Assembly: GCF_965363235.1 (NCBI RefSeq)
Contig: NC_134850.1
Span: forward strand, 32,080,102 to 32,144,101
Reading direction: 5' to 3'
Length of the DNA: 64,000 nucleotides
Source of the DNA: Mytilus galloprovincialis
Lineage: Eukaryota > Mollusca > Bivalvia > Mytilida > Mytilidae
A program made the translations under genes and the position numbers. Within the stretch, counting starts at the first letter, position 1; every line of letters starts with the position of its first letter. The notes beneath the pieces are model-generated. The model did not search any database. It saw only the letters and a list, made by a program, of their open reading frames with translations, and was not told where the DNA came from. Below, in pieces: positions 1 to 11,622 of this stretch.

Positions 1-650
1 GCATTTCAAAAACTCTGTTGTTGATCATCAACAAAAGATGGTCAAAATTATTTCTTAATTAAATCATGCATACATGTATCAATCAATTTTCTTATTTGTA
101 TGTTATAATAACCATGCATTTTACAGATACAAGGGTTAAAGACTTTTACACATAGCAAACGAAAAACTTGTCTCAAAAGCCGACTAATTTTATCACTTTT
201 CTATGAATATTTCTTCCCGTGTGAAAATCAATAGATTGAAAGTACTTGATAATACTCTTGTTAAGTTTCAGAGGGAAGAGATTTGATGAAATATTTAACA
301 TCAACAGTGACGCTATATCCGTTTGTAATCAAATGTCAAACGCCTCTCATTTAACATAGAAAATGTTTCCACTTATTCATACTTTATCTGTTTGTCTCTT
401 TATTCAATCTATATCGGATGTTTAAAGTGGTGATAAAACTCATTTGCTACGTCATATAATGAACTTTTAAACAAATTAAGAAAGACAATGTAAATTCTTA
501 TTTGAATAAGGTTATAAATGAATATAGAAAATATTAGAATTCAACTGTTAGTAATCATGAAACATTATTGGATATGTTGAATATATATGAATAGTCTTTT
601 GAAGAGGTACCAAACACCTTGACTAAAATTAATTTGGCAACGTTGGTAAC
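1..650. other. AT-rich flank, no gene seen
   Basis: I see no convincing exon, RNA gene or named repeat here. Open frames are short and the sequence is AT-rich. Confidence 0.5.
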
Positions 651-654
651 GTTC

Positions 655-895
655 ATTGAATAAACTCATCATAGATACCAGGACTAAATGTTGTACATAC
701 GCCAGACGCACGTTTCGTCTACAAAAGACTCATCAGTGACGCTCGAATCCAAAAAAGTTAAAAAGGCCAAATAAAGTACGAAGTTGAAGAGCATTGAGGA
801 CCAAAATTCTTAAAAGTTTTGCCAAATCCAGCTATGGCAATCTGTTCCTGAGGTAGAAAAGCCTTAGTATTTCAAAAATTTAAAATTTTGTAAAC
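655..895 (+). repeat. Short interspersed repeat, CAGACGCGCGTTTCGTCT family
   Basis: The unit begins near an 'aactcatcatagatacc' motif. It continues through CAGACG(C)ACGTTTCGTCTAC, a 'gactcatcagtgacgctc' block and an 'aaagtacgaagttgaagagc' block, and ends near 'ccttagtatttcaaaaa'. The same order of blocks recurs at 47378-47600 and in part at 7463-7560 (reverse), 15905-15980, 42050-42190 and 54020-54095. It encodes nothing that I can see. I remember this family as very frequent in mussel sequence, but that was not checked. Confidence 0.75.
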
Positions 896-1419
896 AGTTA
901 AATTATAAATGTATAATCATGTCAGCACAAAAGTGTTGACTACTGGGCTGGTGATACCCTCGGGGAAATAAATCTCCACCAGCATTAAACTTTGACTCTG
1001 TGACAAAAATACTCAAATTTAAAAAAAAAATTAACTTCACAATTTATCGGTAAAATATTTGGAAATATAGCAGTTAAACCAGTACTATTTCTTATCATTG
1101 AAATACCAAATATAACCTTAACAATAAAACGTGATTGAACCGTTTAGCTGATTATTAAAGAATGTGCTCCGTGTAGTGTTATTTAAATGCTAATTGTTTT
1201 ATGTTTACCCTTCAATAGTATAAGAGATCATCCCTTCTTTCTAGTCAGGTCCATTTTCCTCAGTTCAATATATTAATATATTCATCAGAGTCAAGAGCAT
1301 TACAACTAATTTGACTATTTTCTTTTTCAAAATAACACTTATAATAAGCAAACGAAAGGACGATTTGGATAACATAAATATCCTATAATGTAAAGTATAT
1401 GCCGGAAAGCTTTATAAAT

Positions 1420-1865
1420 AAAGGCAACAGTAGTATACCGCTGTTCAAAACTCATCAATCCATGGACAAAAAACAAAATCGGGGTAACAAACTAAAACCG
1501 AGGGAAACGCATTAAATATAAGAGGAGAACAACGACATAACACTGAAACGTAACACACACAGAAACGGACCAAGCATCAGACAAAACACCACGAGAATAA
1601 CAAATATAACATGAAAACCAAATACATGAATTTGGGATAGACAAGTACCGTGCCACGTCTTATCTCAATATCTCAAAAATAAGAGAAAACACAAACGACT
1701 CAACGTTAAAATGCAACACACACAGAAACGAACAATAATATAACAATGTCCATCTTCCTGACTTGGTACAGGACACTTTAAAAGGGGAATAAAAGTGGTG
1801 GGTTGAACCTGGTTTTGTGGCATGCCAAACCTCGCACTTTAATGGTAAAGTTAAATATAACATTG
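1420..1865. repeat. Dispersed non-coding repeat
   Basis: This CA-rich, low-coding stretch has internal echoes: 'acacacacagaaacg' occurs twice, about 160 bp apart. It starts with an 'aaaggcaacagtagtatacc' block that I recognise from many mussel intergenic sequences. No protein is encoded. Repeat status is inferred from internal similarity and memory. Confidence 0.45.
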
Positions 1866-1974
1866 AAATGACAACATAATATTACAGGACTACAATACAA
1901 ATAAATAGGAGAACATATTAGAAAAAGAAAAACATGATTAATAGATAACAAAAAGCATCAGGTTTAAAATACAA

Positions 1975-2345
1975 TACGCCAAAAACGCGCCTTGTCCACA
2001 CAGGACTTACAAGTGACGCCCAGATATAAAAGATCGAAAGTGAAAAAAGTACAAAGTTGTACAGCACTGGAGATCAAAAGTTGAAAAGGTTTCGCCAAAT
2101 ACGGCATTGTTTTTATGTCCGGGATAAGAACATTCTTATTATATAGAACAATTCATGCTATTGCAAACAGTAAATTTTATCAAATGAATATGAAAGAGAT
2201 ATACATAAAGAAACTGGAGTATTAACTAATTACAGAAAACTAAACCCGAATACATAACACCCAGATATAAAAGATCGAAAGTGAAAAAGGTACAAAGTTG
2301 TACAGCACTGAAGATCAAAAGTTGAAAAGGTTTTGCCTTAAAATG
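1975..2345 (+). repeat. Diverged repeat related to the CAGACGCGCG family, partly doubled
   Basis: A block reading 'cccagatataaaagatcgaa' followed by 'agtacaaagttgtacagcac' occurs at about 2020-2090 and again at about 2260-2335. It is a diverged relative of the tail of the 655-895 repeat, which has a similar 'aaagtacgaagttgaagagc' element. Confidence 0.55.
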
Positions 2346-2415
2346 ATGAAAAAAACAATGTTTGTTGAAATGCTACTGGCAAATGTAATTGGCTTTTCAT
2401 AACAGTTTTTTTCTT

Positions 2416-2660
2416 GATAATTGTGTGGTTACTCTAACACTGATCTAATCAGGAAACGAGCTGTGCCAAGGCTACTTTAACTACATATGTACATACCACA
2501 TATTATGGACTTATAATTGTGTGGTTACCTAAGACTGATCCCATTCGAAAACGAGCTGTGTCAAGGCTACTCTAACCACATATGTACATACCACACATCA
2601 TGGACTTATAGTTGTGTGGTTATCCTAAGACTGATATTATCACAAATTTTAACAAATCAT
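2416..2660 (+). repeat. Tandem repeat, ~97-bp unit, about 2.5 copies
   Basis: Units begin with 'aattgtgtggttac' near 2418, 2515 and 2611. They share an 'aaaacgagctgtg' block and a 'catatgtacataccaca' block. Short open frames across it are by-products of the repeat. Confidence 0.8.
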
Positions 2661-3235
2661 GTCGCTACCTACAGAAACACTCTCATTTCGGGTCTTCTTT
2701 TAGTCTGACAAAAACACAATTGGTATTTTCAAAAGTCGATAGGTATGACAAAACTCATGTGCCATATCCCTGTATTTTTGTTATAATTTTACAATATTTA
2801 AAAATCAATTCTTAGTACATCTAGCGTAAGGTTTTTACAGTAAATTCAGATTTTTTTCAAAGTTAACAATGTTCACGATTAAAACCTCTCTTATATTCAT
2901 ATATTCATTAGTGATTTGAATTCATTAACCTTTGTAAAATCCCATTTATAATTATAATTCATATTTTGACCCATTATTAGTAATTTACAATAATAAATGA
3001 ATGCAATTGCCTGCAACAATAGATATGAATACATGTATATACTAAATGGTGTTTAAAATTTCTTTCAAGTTGTACAGTTGAATGCGATCAAACAATTCAG
3101 TTGCTTCATAATTTTCCAATGATTGTTTATTTTCCATTTTAGTAGTGTTTTTATTATCATCGATTTTAAAGGTTTACTTATTAATTATTAAATACATGCA
3201 AATATTCAAAGCGCGTGTATGCATTGAAGGATAAA
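2661..3235. other. AT-rich unique flank left of the duplication
   Basis: No exon or repeat is recognised. Similarity to the right block starts only at its end, around 3236. Confidence 0.45.
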
Positions 3236-4340
3236 AGATTGTGTTAATTATTTAACGGGAAGTAAAATTAAATATTGCACTTAATAAAGCATTGTTTATT
3301 CAACTACAAATATAGACAAAGAAAGATAACTTTAATATTTTTAGAACAGTTGTTAGATTTCTGCGCCTTGCAATAATGTTTAATTAAAAATTATTTAATC
3401 ATTTTGAAACTTGAATTTCTAGGCATATATTTCATTGATGAATGTCTAAAAAGAAAATGAATTGGATGTACATCATATTATGATCAATACACTAAATGAT
3501 GTGTATATCAACGGTGGGATTAAACATTGTAAGCATTGAATACGATACAGTTTTGATCCCGTATTTACATTTTGATAAAAAAAAAATCAATATAGACTAT
3601 TTCTGACCTGATTAAATCAAATATGTAATACAAAATATACCTGCATGTGCTACTTTTTGAGCAAAATGAGGTCGGAATTTTGCATATTTGCTCAAAACTC
3701 GGATTTTTGGCCGTATTTTCACTTTCGAAAGAACGACATAACTTTTTTGTTTTGAAAGATTAACACAAATTGATTTTAGTTAAATAGTTTTAAGTTTCTG
3801 TATTTTATAAGTATTCTAAAAATTTATTCAGAAATAACTCGTATTTATCAAATGTTCATGAATGTAGAAAAAAACATCATGTTTGCTGTATTTTTATCAA
3901 ATTTAAAAAAATGCACTATTTAAGTTTTCATGAAAATTGCCACACATAATCTTCTCGCGTAATCAAACCAAATGACATTTTAAAAAAGAGGGGTCCATGA
4001 TCTCGTTTTCAAGTTAAATAAGTTTGAATGATAAAAATCAGTCGAAAACTGAATCTTTTCCCGATAAGTAATAGTTTGACGTCGCGAAAATAACAATTTA
4101 CGTTAGCGACGTCATTACCTCCCCCGTAACTGTATCGTATGCCCTTAAGATATCAAGTTAGTACAATTTTCACGAAGAAATGTTTTTGGTATGGACTTTA
4201 AAGACCTTACATAAACATCACAGTGATTAATATCTGTACGCATTTAGCTTACTGTTCGGTGTGAGACAAGGCTCCGTGTTGCAGACCATACTTTGACCTA
4301 TAATAGTTTACTTTTACAAATTGTGACCAAAAACAAAATA
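3236..4340. other. Non-coding DNA at the left edge of the left block
   Basis: It aligns with 44206-45375 and is AT-rich. I see no exon. At 4240-4340 there is a short repeat with a 'ggtgtgagacaaggctcc' block that recurs near 12670 and 45275. Confidence 0.5.
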
Positions 4341-4344
4341 GACT

Positions 4345-5760
4345 TGCGCGCAAAGTAGTATTTTTTGACACAAAGTATGAATAATTTGGCATTATTAAAG
4401 CTACCTCGGGTTTAATTAAGTGTGTGTTTAAAGCAAAATATTGTCCTAATCTATGGAAAAATGTCCAGAGCAGGACAAAATGATTGTGTAATTATGTTTG
4501 TATGTAGGCATATGTCATATCTGAAATTCATAAAATTGGAAACGGAACTCCCTTCAAAAAATTGTCCGTCTAAAAATTTTAAAGTTTAATGAAACTAAGT
4601 TTTCAACTCCAGCAGGGAAAGTTGGCCTTAAATGGATTTGGCTATATAAGTAGTCCACAGTCATTGTGAGGATATTTTGTTTAACAAATGTGTCCGATGA
4701 TCCGGTTTGCAAACAGACAGTGCTGATATGGTTAAAAAATACCATTAAAATTACGGGGTAAAATGCAGTTTTGACCTTCATCTCTGAATTTAAAGCAATT
4801 AGCATGATTAGAATAAATATGATACGTGTTAAAATGTTTATCAACTTTCCGAAATAATCAGACAACCCGTTGTTGGGTTACTGTCCCTTAATTGATATTT
4901 TAAAGACATTTGGCAGTTTTTTGTTATAATCTTAGTTATCATTATAGATAGATATAACATGTTAACAGCAATAATGTTTAGCGAAGTCAGAATTATCATA
5001 ATTGTTAATTAAACACTTAAGGTATTTTTACAATATCTTTACAATTTTTTTGTTATATTTTACAAAAATCTTCCCCTCTGAGACTAGATATACAAATTTG
5101 ACCAAACTTGGCCATAATCGTCATTTTAGGTATTAAGGTTAAAAAATGTGTCCGATAATCCCGCTTGCAAACTAACATGGGCAACATGGCTACACATACA
5201 TGTAAGACATAAGGGTAAAATTCCGTTATTTTGCAAACATCTCTAAAGCTAAACCATTTTGAGCAAATCTGACCAAGGAAAATTTTCATCAGGTATATTC
5301 TATCTGCCCTGAAATTTTCAGATGAATCAGACAACCTGTTGGTTTGTTGTTGTCCCTGAACTGGCAATTTTATGGACGTTTTGCATCTTTTGGTTATTAA
5401 TTATAATATTACTATAGATACAGATAAATTGTAAACATCAATAATATTCAGCAAAGTACCTTCTTCAAATAGGACAACATGGCCAATATTGTCTTTTCAT
5501 CCATTTTGTAGTAGATTTTTCGTAAACTTTTAGTCTTTTACAAATCTTTTCTCAGATAAATCTACTGTGATAACTAGAACTAAACTTAGACACATATTCC
5601 AATAAAGTACCTTGATTAAGAAATGTATACGACGAATCTGTCATCCATTAAAGATTAACATAAGATGACTGCTTTTAATTTAACTACTGGGACATATTTA
5701 ACCAAACTTGGCCTCAATCATTTTAAGGATATTTACACAGATTACTACTTATAATGATTT
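4345..5760 (+). repeat. Array of diverged ~450-bp tandem units
   Basis: Blocks recur in the same order: a 'tgtccgatgatcc' block (about 4687 and 5150), a 'cagacaaccygttgktgg' block (about 4858 and 5330), then 'gttatcattatagatagat' or 'attactatagatacagat'. A third, shorter echo follows at 5500-5760. The right copy has one unit fewer: about 580 bp (4345-4935) is missing at 45370. It does not encode a protein, and short open frames across it are chance. Confidence 0.7.
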
Positions 5761-7462
5761 AAACCTTCTTTTACATGATTTTCAAAAACACAGTCAATAC
5801 GAAGGCTCCTGAGAGACTCAGGATATGTTGTTTCGCAATGCCTCCATGAAACATTTTGCAGGGTTTGAATATAGTGTGCTTATATATTTCTTTAATTAAT
5901 CGTGTAGTGGAAGGATGAAATACATTTAGGTGTGGTTGATTGTTAGTTTTTGACTGATGAGTTCAAATGTTTCTCTTTGGTGTCTTCCGACTAAAGCTCC
6001 TAACTGAATTAACTAATTGACAATAAATGCTGGACTAATCTTCTTCGTGTACCTGATATACATATTAGTAGTTAAATGTAAAAAGTGATTTGGGGAGTCA
6101 AAATCTGATGACAAAGCAAAACAAGAAAACTAAGCTGATATGTAGTAATGGAGTACTTTATACAAGCCAGCAATTCTTTGTGGATTCAAATTACTATCGT
6201 GCGTTCTCACAGTGTATGGTCAAATTAGCTTATCATCATTTTAATTCTTCTCTTGTTATAGCTATCTTTTATTATTTGACAGTTTACAATAACAATGGAG
6301 TGTGTCGTGTTGATGTAAACGTACGCAGACGTCATATTTTGAGCGTTATCTAATAAAACAAAGGAGTTTGTGGTATTGTTTGCAACTCTTCTGATAAGTT
6401 TGTCCTTTAAAATATGACGCAAGTTTGGAATGGCAAATTATAAGGGTCTAAAATCTTGTACACTTTTTGAATCAAGTAAACAAATTGCTCAGCCAAGTAA
6501 AGTCTTTGGAATGATTTGATTTGATTATTTTCAGCTAATTCAGTCTATCCGTTTTTAAGATATTTAAGTAAAACATCAGCAGAAGAGCGTAACTTTTGAT
6601 AATCGTGCGAGGTATGTCCCATGTTTTTACTCGTAGTCAATATCGAAGATTTGTAACTTGGTGGAATCTGTCAGCTTAAAATCTAAGTAAACAAATGATC
6701 AAAAAGTGTTTTTTTTTACATTTTATAGAGAGAGTAAAAATCTCATTCCGTTCTACATTTTTAAATATCTAAGGTATTGATGTTAACTATAACAGATTTT
6801 CATGTTTTTGTACAACAACAAAGAACAATCAAGATGAATGATTTTTTTTATATTAAATTCGATTTTGGTTTAGAATGTCCTTCACAAATTATTCAATGAA
6901 TGTTAGAGATATGCAAAACTTTTTTGTTCAAAATTGATTTTTTTATATTTAAAATGACGACATAAAATAATGTCCAGATTTAATTGCCGTGCTGGTGAAA
7001 GAATACAAAGGACATTAGCCGTACATGTGTATATCTAATAAAAGAGTTGTTTCAATTATCTCATTTATTCAACAGCTATTGGAAAACTATTGCATGAATA
7101 AATTCAATACTAAATACATAAACAAAAATATACATTAAATGATAAGATAATGTACAATTATTGTACATGAATCCACAACAATAGTATATAATATATGCAA
7201 TGCTTTCTTCAATTTTAATTTAAACACAGTTTTATTAGACGGATAGATACAAATGTATATACCTAACAGTATGCCTGATAAATCTAACACATTAACTTAT
7301 ACGGGGAAACTATGTACTAGAAAATCAAAAATTAAATCAATTCAAATCTTTAATTAAAGAACTAAATGCAATTCACGACTGCCGACAAAATTGGCTGACT
7401 AGATCTAAATAAAACAAATATGGAAGTGTTTATACATTGTGAGAAAAAGAAATTTAAACTAA
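5761..7462. other. AT-rich non-coding DNA downstream of KY-like copy 1
   Basis: It aligns with 46800-48750 with many small differences. No exon is supported: open frames here are not conserved between the two copies. Confidence 0.5.
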
Positions 7463-7562
7463 TTTTTGGATTCGAGCGTCACTGATGAGTCTTTTGTATA
7501 CGAAACGCGCGTCTGGCGTATATACAAAATTTAGTACTGGTATCTATGATGAGTTTATTTCC
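7463..7562 (-). repeat. Truncated CAGACGCGCG-family repeat, left copy only
   Basis: It reads as the reverse complement of the 655-895 family. The right copy is continuous at this point (near 48745), so this fragment was probably inserted after the duplication. Confidence 0.75.
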
Positions 7563-8162
7563 ACAGTAGATACAGTTCCATCTGCTTACATGAAGAAAAA
7601 AAAATTAACGGCAAACCCTCTGTTGTCTTTAAAAAAAGAACCCTGAGATAGTGCTATTAAAAAGGCAAGTTCAGGTGAGTAAGTCACTAAATGTTATTCT
7701 TACACGATAACGCTGTCAAGATAGTAGTTTAGCAAGCTTATTAAACTGAACGTGATAGTGCCATCGAAAAAAAATAATTAAAAAAGTCAGTAGTTATTAC
7801 CTTGTAAACATCAAAGGAATGCTGATCCAATTCCATCATCAGGTGGAGTCCTCCTTCCTTGGCTGTTTCGGCGCTATTCCACAACAACCTCCAGAGGTGC
7901 GCCGGCTCAGGTGATCAATTTGAACCTGGAACTGGATGGCCTACACGGCTCCGATGTCTCAGCTGATGTCATTGCTGTTCTTCTGTAACTGAATGCTGTT
8001 CTGTATATCTATATCTGTCCATTATCTACACAATAACTGTTCATTGTTCTATCACTTTGCACTTTTTCACACTTCGTCTCTTTTCCTCCAAATCCACGGT
8101 GATGCCACTTCTGCTTCTCTACACATTTCTGTAATCAGTTTCTTCCTCTCTGTTCCTACCAC

Positions 8163-8813
8163 TCACAAAGTCCTAAGTGCCCGCCACATTGACTGTCCTG
8201 CAAATCCCCTGCATCCGACTTCTATTGCCATACACCACGTCCTCCATCCCCGCTGTTTGCAATCCTCTACTAGCTGCTGGTATTTTGCCATCTTTCTTTC
8301 ATAAGCTTCTTCTATTCTGTCTTCCCATGTGACTGTTATTTCCAGCAATACCGCCTGCCTAGTTCCCTGTGACCAAATGACTATATCTGGTCTTAGCGAT
8401 GTTGCTGCTATTTCTGCTGGGAAACTCATGCGTTGATGTATGTCTGCTGTCATCTGCCAGTCTGATGCTGTTCCAAGTATCCCTAAACATTCTGCCTGGT
8501 TGTCTTTCTTTTCTCCAGCCCTCACAAAATTTACAAACATGATGTTCGTCTGCATCTTTCTCTTCTTTCTCCTGGTGGTATCCAACTTTGCTGCTATTGT
8601 TTTCAATACACTGTCATGCCTCCATGTATATCTTCCATCTTTTAGTGCGACTGGACATGCTGACAACACATGCTGTATAGATGCTGGTTTGTCTTTGCAT
8701 AAGGTGCATGTTGGGTCTTCTATCAACCCCCAGGTATAGAGGTTTGATGGACTTGGTAAAACATCATACACTGATCTTAGGAGAAAACTCAATCTGTATC
8801 CTCCATACTCCAA
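8163..8813 (-). CDS. LINE C-terminal part: CCHC knuckle and restriction-like endonuclease
   Basis: The 216-residue frame continues the reverse transcriptase polyprotein after a frameshift. It begins just before 'LSFLLRSVYDVLPSP'. A Cys-Cys-His-Cys knuckle follows (C-T-L-C-x7-H-x4-C, about residues 36-52). The nuclease signature comes near residues 142-165: 'RPDIVIW', then 'LLEITVTWEDR', then an 'RKMAKYQQL' helix and 'EVGCRGF'. The PD...E-x-T/K arrangement matches the endonuclease that R2-type LINEs use to nick target DNA for target-primed reverse transcription. The frame ends shortly before the usual end; related residues continue in another frame near 8150-8100, so the C-terminus is also broken. 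It is a transposon relic with no host role indicated. Confidence 0.88.
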   Translation of the reverse strand: MEYGGYRLSFLLRSVYDVLPSPSNLYTWGLIEDPTCTLCKDKPASIQHVLSACPVALKDGRYTWRHDSVLKTIAAKLDTTRRKKRKMQTNIMFVNFVRAGEKKDNQAECLGILGTASDWQMTADIHQRMSFPAEIAATSLRPDIVIWSQGTRQAVLLEITVTWEDRIEEAYERKMAKYQQLVEDCKQRGWRTWCMAIEVGCRGFAGQSMWRALRTL

Positions 8814-8821
8814 ATCTCGCT

Positions 8822-9124
8822 CTAGGTCAAAGTCCTGCTTCTAGCTCCTTGCCAATTCAACCAACTACCCTGTTGTTCCATTTCTACTGCCTTAACATTC
8901 CTACTCTCTTCTTCCATCTGTCGTATTTTCTGTTGCACCAGTTCTCTCCGTCCCTTCTCATTTGCTGTATCCCACCTTGGTTTTGTTGTCATACCAAATC
9001 CCTGTCTACCAACTGCTGTTACACCAACGATGACACTGTGCTTTAGTCTGGTCTCAGCTTCCTTAATTGCTTCCTCTGCTTTCCATTTTCTTCCTGTCCT
9101 GAGTTTTACTTTGGCTCCTCTCAC
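8822..9124 (-). pseudogene. LINE linker between reverse transcriptase and endonuclease
   Basis: It continues in the same frame as the reverse transcriptase after the stop at 9125-9127. It contains a basic 'KVKLRTGRKWKAEEAIKEAE' segment and a charged helical region typical of the connector in this LINE type. It then runs into a stop near 8822, while the following endonuclease is in a different frame, so a frameshift lies near 8830. It has no independent start codon. Confidence 0.8.
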
Positions 9125-10630
9125 TTAAGCATCTTTGCTGTCTCTCAACGTCATAACCTGTCTTGTCTTTGTAACTTTATACTCTTCTGTCAATGCCTTC
9201 ATTGGTAATTGTAGCTTTGTTCCTGTACTGTACAATCCAATGCTGCTGAAACTTCTTGGCACATCCAACCATCTTCTTAGGCATGCACTGATCTTTCTCT
9301 CTAAGGCCTCCACTTTGGACAACGGGAACTCGTAAACTAGTAATAGCCACAGTATTCTTGGTAAGACCCCATGTTGATATATCCAGGCCTTATATCTTCC
9401 TGGGAGCCCACTTTTGTCTATCTTCGTCAGCCATTCTACCAATTGCACTTGAACTTCACCCATGTTTACCATATCTGCTAGTGTTGCATCAAACTTTTTA
9501 CCTAGGCATTTCACTGGTTTCTCTCCAACTGTTGGTATCTTTTCACCTGCTAACTCAAATGTCTCATCTTGCACTTTGCCTTTCCCCACTATCAAACTTC
9601 TAGATTTACTTGATTTGAACTTCATTCTGGCCCACTTAATCATCCTTTCTAATTCCTCTAAAGTCCATCTTCCCTCTATGACTGTTTTTGCTGTCACTGT
9701 CATATCATCCATAAAAGCTCTTACTGGTGGTTGCCTGACCCCTGATGACAATAATGGTCCTCTACTTGGTTTTTCTACTGATTTTACAATTAAGTTCATT
9801 GCTGCTGCAAACAGGACTACTGATACTGTACACCCCGTTAATATTCCAACTTCAAGTCTCTGCCAAGCTGTGGTGAAGTCTCCAGCTGTGAACCTCATTT
9901 CAATCTTGTCAAAATACTCTCGCAGCATAGTTCTGATAGTTGGTGGAACATGATACCTCTCCAATGTCAGGTCTACTAGTTTGTGAGGTATGGACCAATA
10001 AGCATTAGCCAGATCTAGCCAAAACACTGCTAAGTCACTTTTCTTCTCCTTTGCTTCTCTTAAAATCTGTATCATAACGCTGGTGTGTTCGATGCAACCA
10101 GATACTTCAGGCATGCCTCCTTTCTGGACTGCGATGTCTATATATTCGTTGCCAAACAGGTACCTCGTCGTTCTCCTTGCTAAAACTGTCAGGAATATCT
10201 TCCCCTCAATGTTCGATAGGGAGATGGTTCTTAACTGTTCAACTTTCCTTGAGTTCTCTTCTTTTGGTATAAAACATCTTTCTGCCTTGTACCAAGACTC
10301 TGTCATCTTTCTCCTTCTCCAAATTACTTTTAATAGCTTCCACAACCTTCTGATCAGTCTGGGACAGTTCTTATATACCCTATATGAAATACCATTTGGT
10401 CCTGGAGCTGACCCTGCTCTTGCCTTTCGCACTACGTCCTGCACTTCTTGGAACTTCAGGTCTGACTCATCAAACTGTTCTTTTGGCTCCTCTGGTGTTA
10501 ACAATTTCTCACATTCTTCCAGGTCTTCTCCTCGTCTCTCATCGCTGTGGGTCTTACTGAGATGTTCTTCCACTTCTTCCCTCGAGTTTTCCAGTTTACC
10601 AGATCCTCTCGCTCCAAATAATCGCTTCAT
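9125..10630 (-). CDS. LINE reverse transcriptase
   Basis: A 501-residue frame. The RT signature appears in order: 'ARAGSAPGPNGISYRVYKNC' (fingers), 'WYKAERCFIPKEENSRKVEQ' and 'LRTISLSNIEGKIF' (RT 2/2a), 'FWLDLANAYWSIPH' (catalytic Asp, motif A), 'GILTGCTVSVVLFAAAMN' (motif B), 'VRAFMDDMTVTA' (motif C, F-M-D-D in place of the usual A/Y-x-D-D), then a thumb with 'KSGLPGRYKAWIYQHGVLPR'. The function is target-primed reverse transcription of the element's own RNA. It starts at an ATG, but related residues probably continue upstream, so that Met may be internal. It ends at an in-frame stop after 'TLRDSKDA', where intact relatives would read on into the linker and endonuclease. Confidence 0.93.
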   Translation of the reverse strand: MKRLFGARGSGKLENSREEVEEHLSKTHSDERRGEDLEECEKLLTPEEPKEQFDESDLKFQEVQDVVRKARAGSAPGPNGISYRVYKNCPRLIRRLWKLLKVIWRRRKMTESWYKAERCFIPKEENSRKVEQLRTISLSNIEGKIFLTVLARRTTRYLFGNEYIDIAVQKGGMPEVSGCIEHTSVMIQILREAKEKKSDLAVFWLDLANAYWSIPHKLVDLTLERYHVPPTIRTMLREYFDKIEMRFTAGDFTTAWQRLEVGILTGCTVSVVLFAAAMNLIVKSVEKPSRGPLLSSGVRQPPVRAFMDDMTVTAKTVIEGRWTLEELERMIKWARMKFKSSKSRSLIVGKGKVQDETFELAGEKIPTVGEKPVKCLGKKFDATLADMVNMGEVQVQLVEWLTKIDKSGLPGRYKAWIYQHGVLPRILWLLLVYEFPLSKVEALERKISACLRRWLDVPRSFSSIGLYSTGTKLQLPMKALTEEYKVTKTRQVMTLRDSKDA

Positions 10631-11460
10631 ATACTGAAATGGGTTTGCTGTAAATGTTGCTCTCTCCTTTGCCTTTTTCTTTCTATCTCTTCTATGAGTT
10701 TCTACTCTTGTAAGTGTCTTAAGTTTCTCCCTAGTTTCCTTTCTTAACTGCTGTAATGGTTACCTTTCATTCTCATTGGCGACTTTGTATCTCTTCTTTA
10801 ACCTTCTCAAGTCTCCTCTCAATTCCTTGATCTTCTTCTGTCTCCGGTTACTATGGCCTTGTTTTGTTGGTTGTTTCCCTTGTGGTACCACTCCAAATCT
10901 GTCCTTTCCTACGCTGTAAATAATGGACGTCATTGCTGTTATCTTTCTGTCTACACTGCCTGCTAATGTTGCCTCTAAGATGTTTTCCAAATCTTCGTCA
11001 AGAGCTTTCCAAGCTGCTTTGTCTGCATTCGTTGGCCATTTGATCTTCTCTTTGCATGGCTCATTCTCTTCTCTACTGGTTGTTGGCTCTATCCTGTCTC
11101 TCTACGGACTGTTGTTTCTATCCCGTCTTCTCTATGGACTGTTGGTTCTATCCTCTCTATCTCTTCTGCCTCGTCAAGTTGTTCTACCTCTGTAGGCTGT
11201 TCCTCGTGCTCATCCTCACCCTGGGTCACAGGGAGGCTATCATCACTGTGGTTTGTTTCCTGGATGGTCTCCTCCTCCGTCTGACCAGATGTCTCTGTGC
11301 GTTGATTGCCAGAATGGGGTTGCACACATTTCATTCTGCTTTGATGGATCTTCAAACCTCTAGAATTCTTACAGACTTTACCACAAAAAACATTTACATC
11401 CGTTGTTCTGGTTCGTTGTCCTTGTCGGTTCCATAGTCGTTTCCTGATCCTGTCCTATGG
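10631..11460 (-). pseudogene. LINE N-terminal region with C2HC zinc finger
   Basis: Three interrupted minus-strand stretches are visible. At 11326-11385 is a Cys-x3-Cys...His-x5-Cys finger ('CGKVCKNSRGLKIHQSRMKC'), the DNA-binding finger usual at the start of R2-type proteins. At 11089-11325 is an acidic, E/T-rich linker. At 10760-10990 is a basic helical stretch ending 'LRGDLRRLKKRYKV'. Stops and frame changes separate them, so the N-terminus is decayed. Confidence 0.75.
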
Positions 11461-11622
11461 GCTGTTCATCCTCCCTCGCTCTCGCACAGCCCCGAGGGTG
11501 TCTTAGTATATATCATTCCATAGCGTGTAAAATGGGTTCCCCTTCACAGGAGATGCACTTTGACTTGCCAAGCCTAATGCCCCGGTTACCAGTCTCTCCT
11601 GGCTGTTATATTTTCTTCTTAT

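Larger units (their letters stand above)
7800..11622 (-). mobile_element. Non-LTR retrotransposon with restriction-like endonuclease (R2-superfamily type), degenerate
   Basis: On the minus strand, in order: a GC-richer 5' region (about 11620-11390), an N-terminal zinc finger (11326-11385), a basic linker, a reverse transcriptase (10630-9125), a connecting region, a CCHC knuckle and a PD-type endonuclease (8813-8163), then a 3' tail to about 7800. This order is that of site-specific LINEs such as R2, R4, NeSL and Hero; I cannot place it in a clade by eye. The right duplicate lacks it entirely (empty site near 48985), so it landed after the duplication. Possible target duplication: a rough 'tatt..ccttgt' match at both edges, unconvincing. 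It is no longer intact: one in-frame stop at 9125, a frameshift near 8830 and another break near the 3' end. Base composition is visibly GC-richer than the surroundings. Confidence 0.93.
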
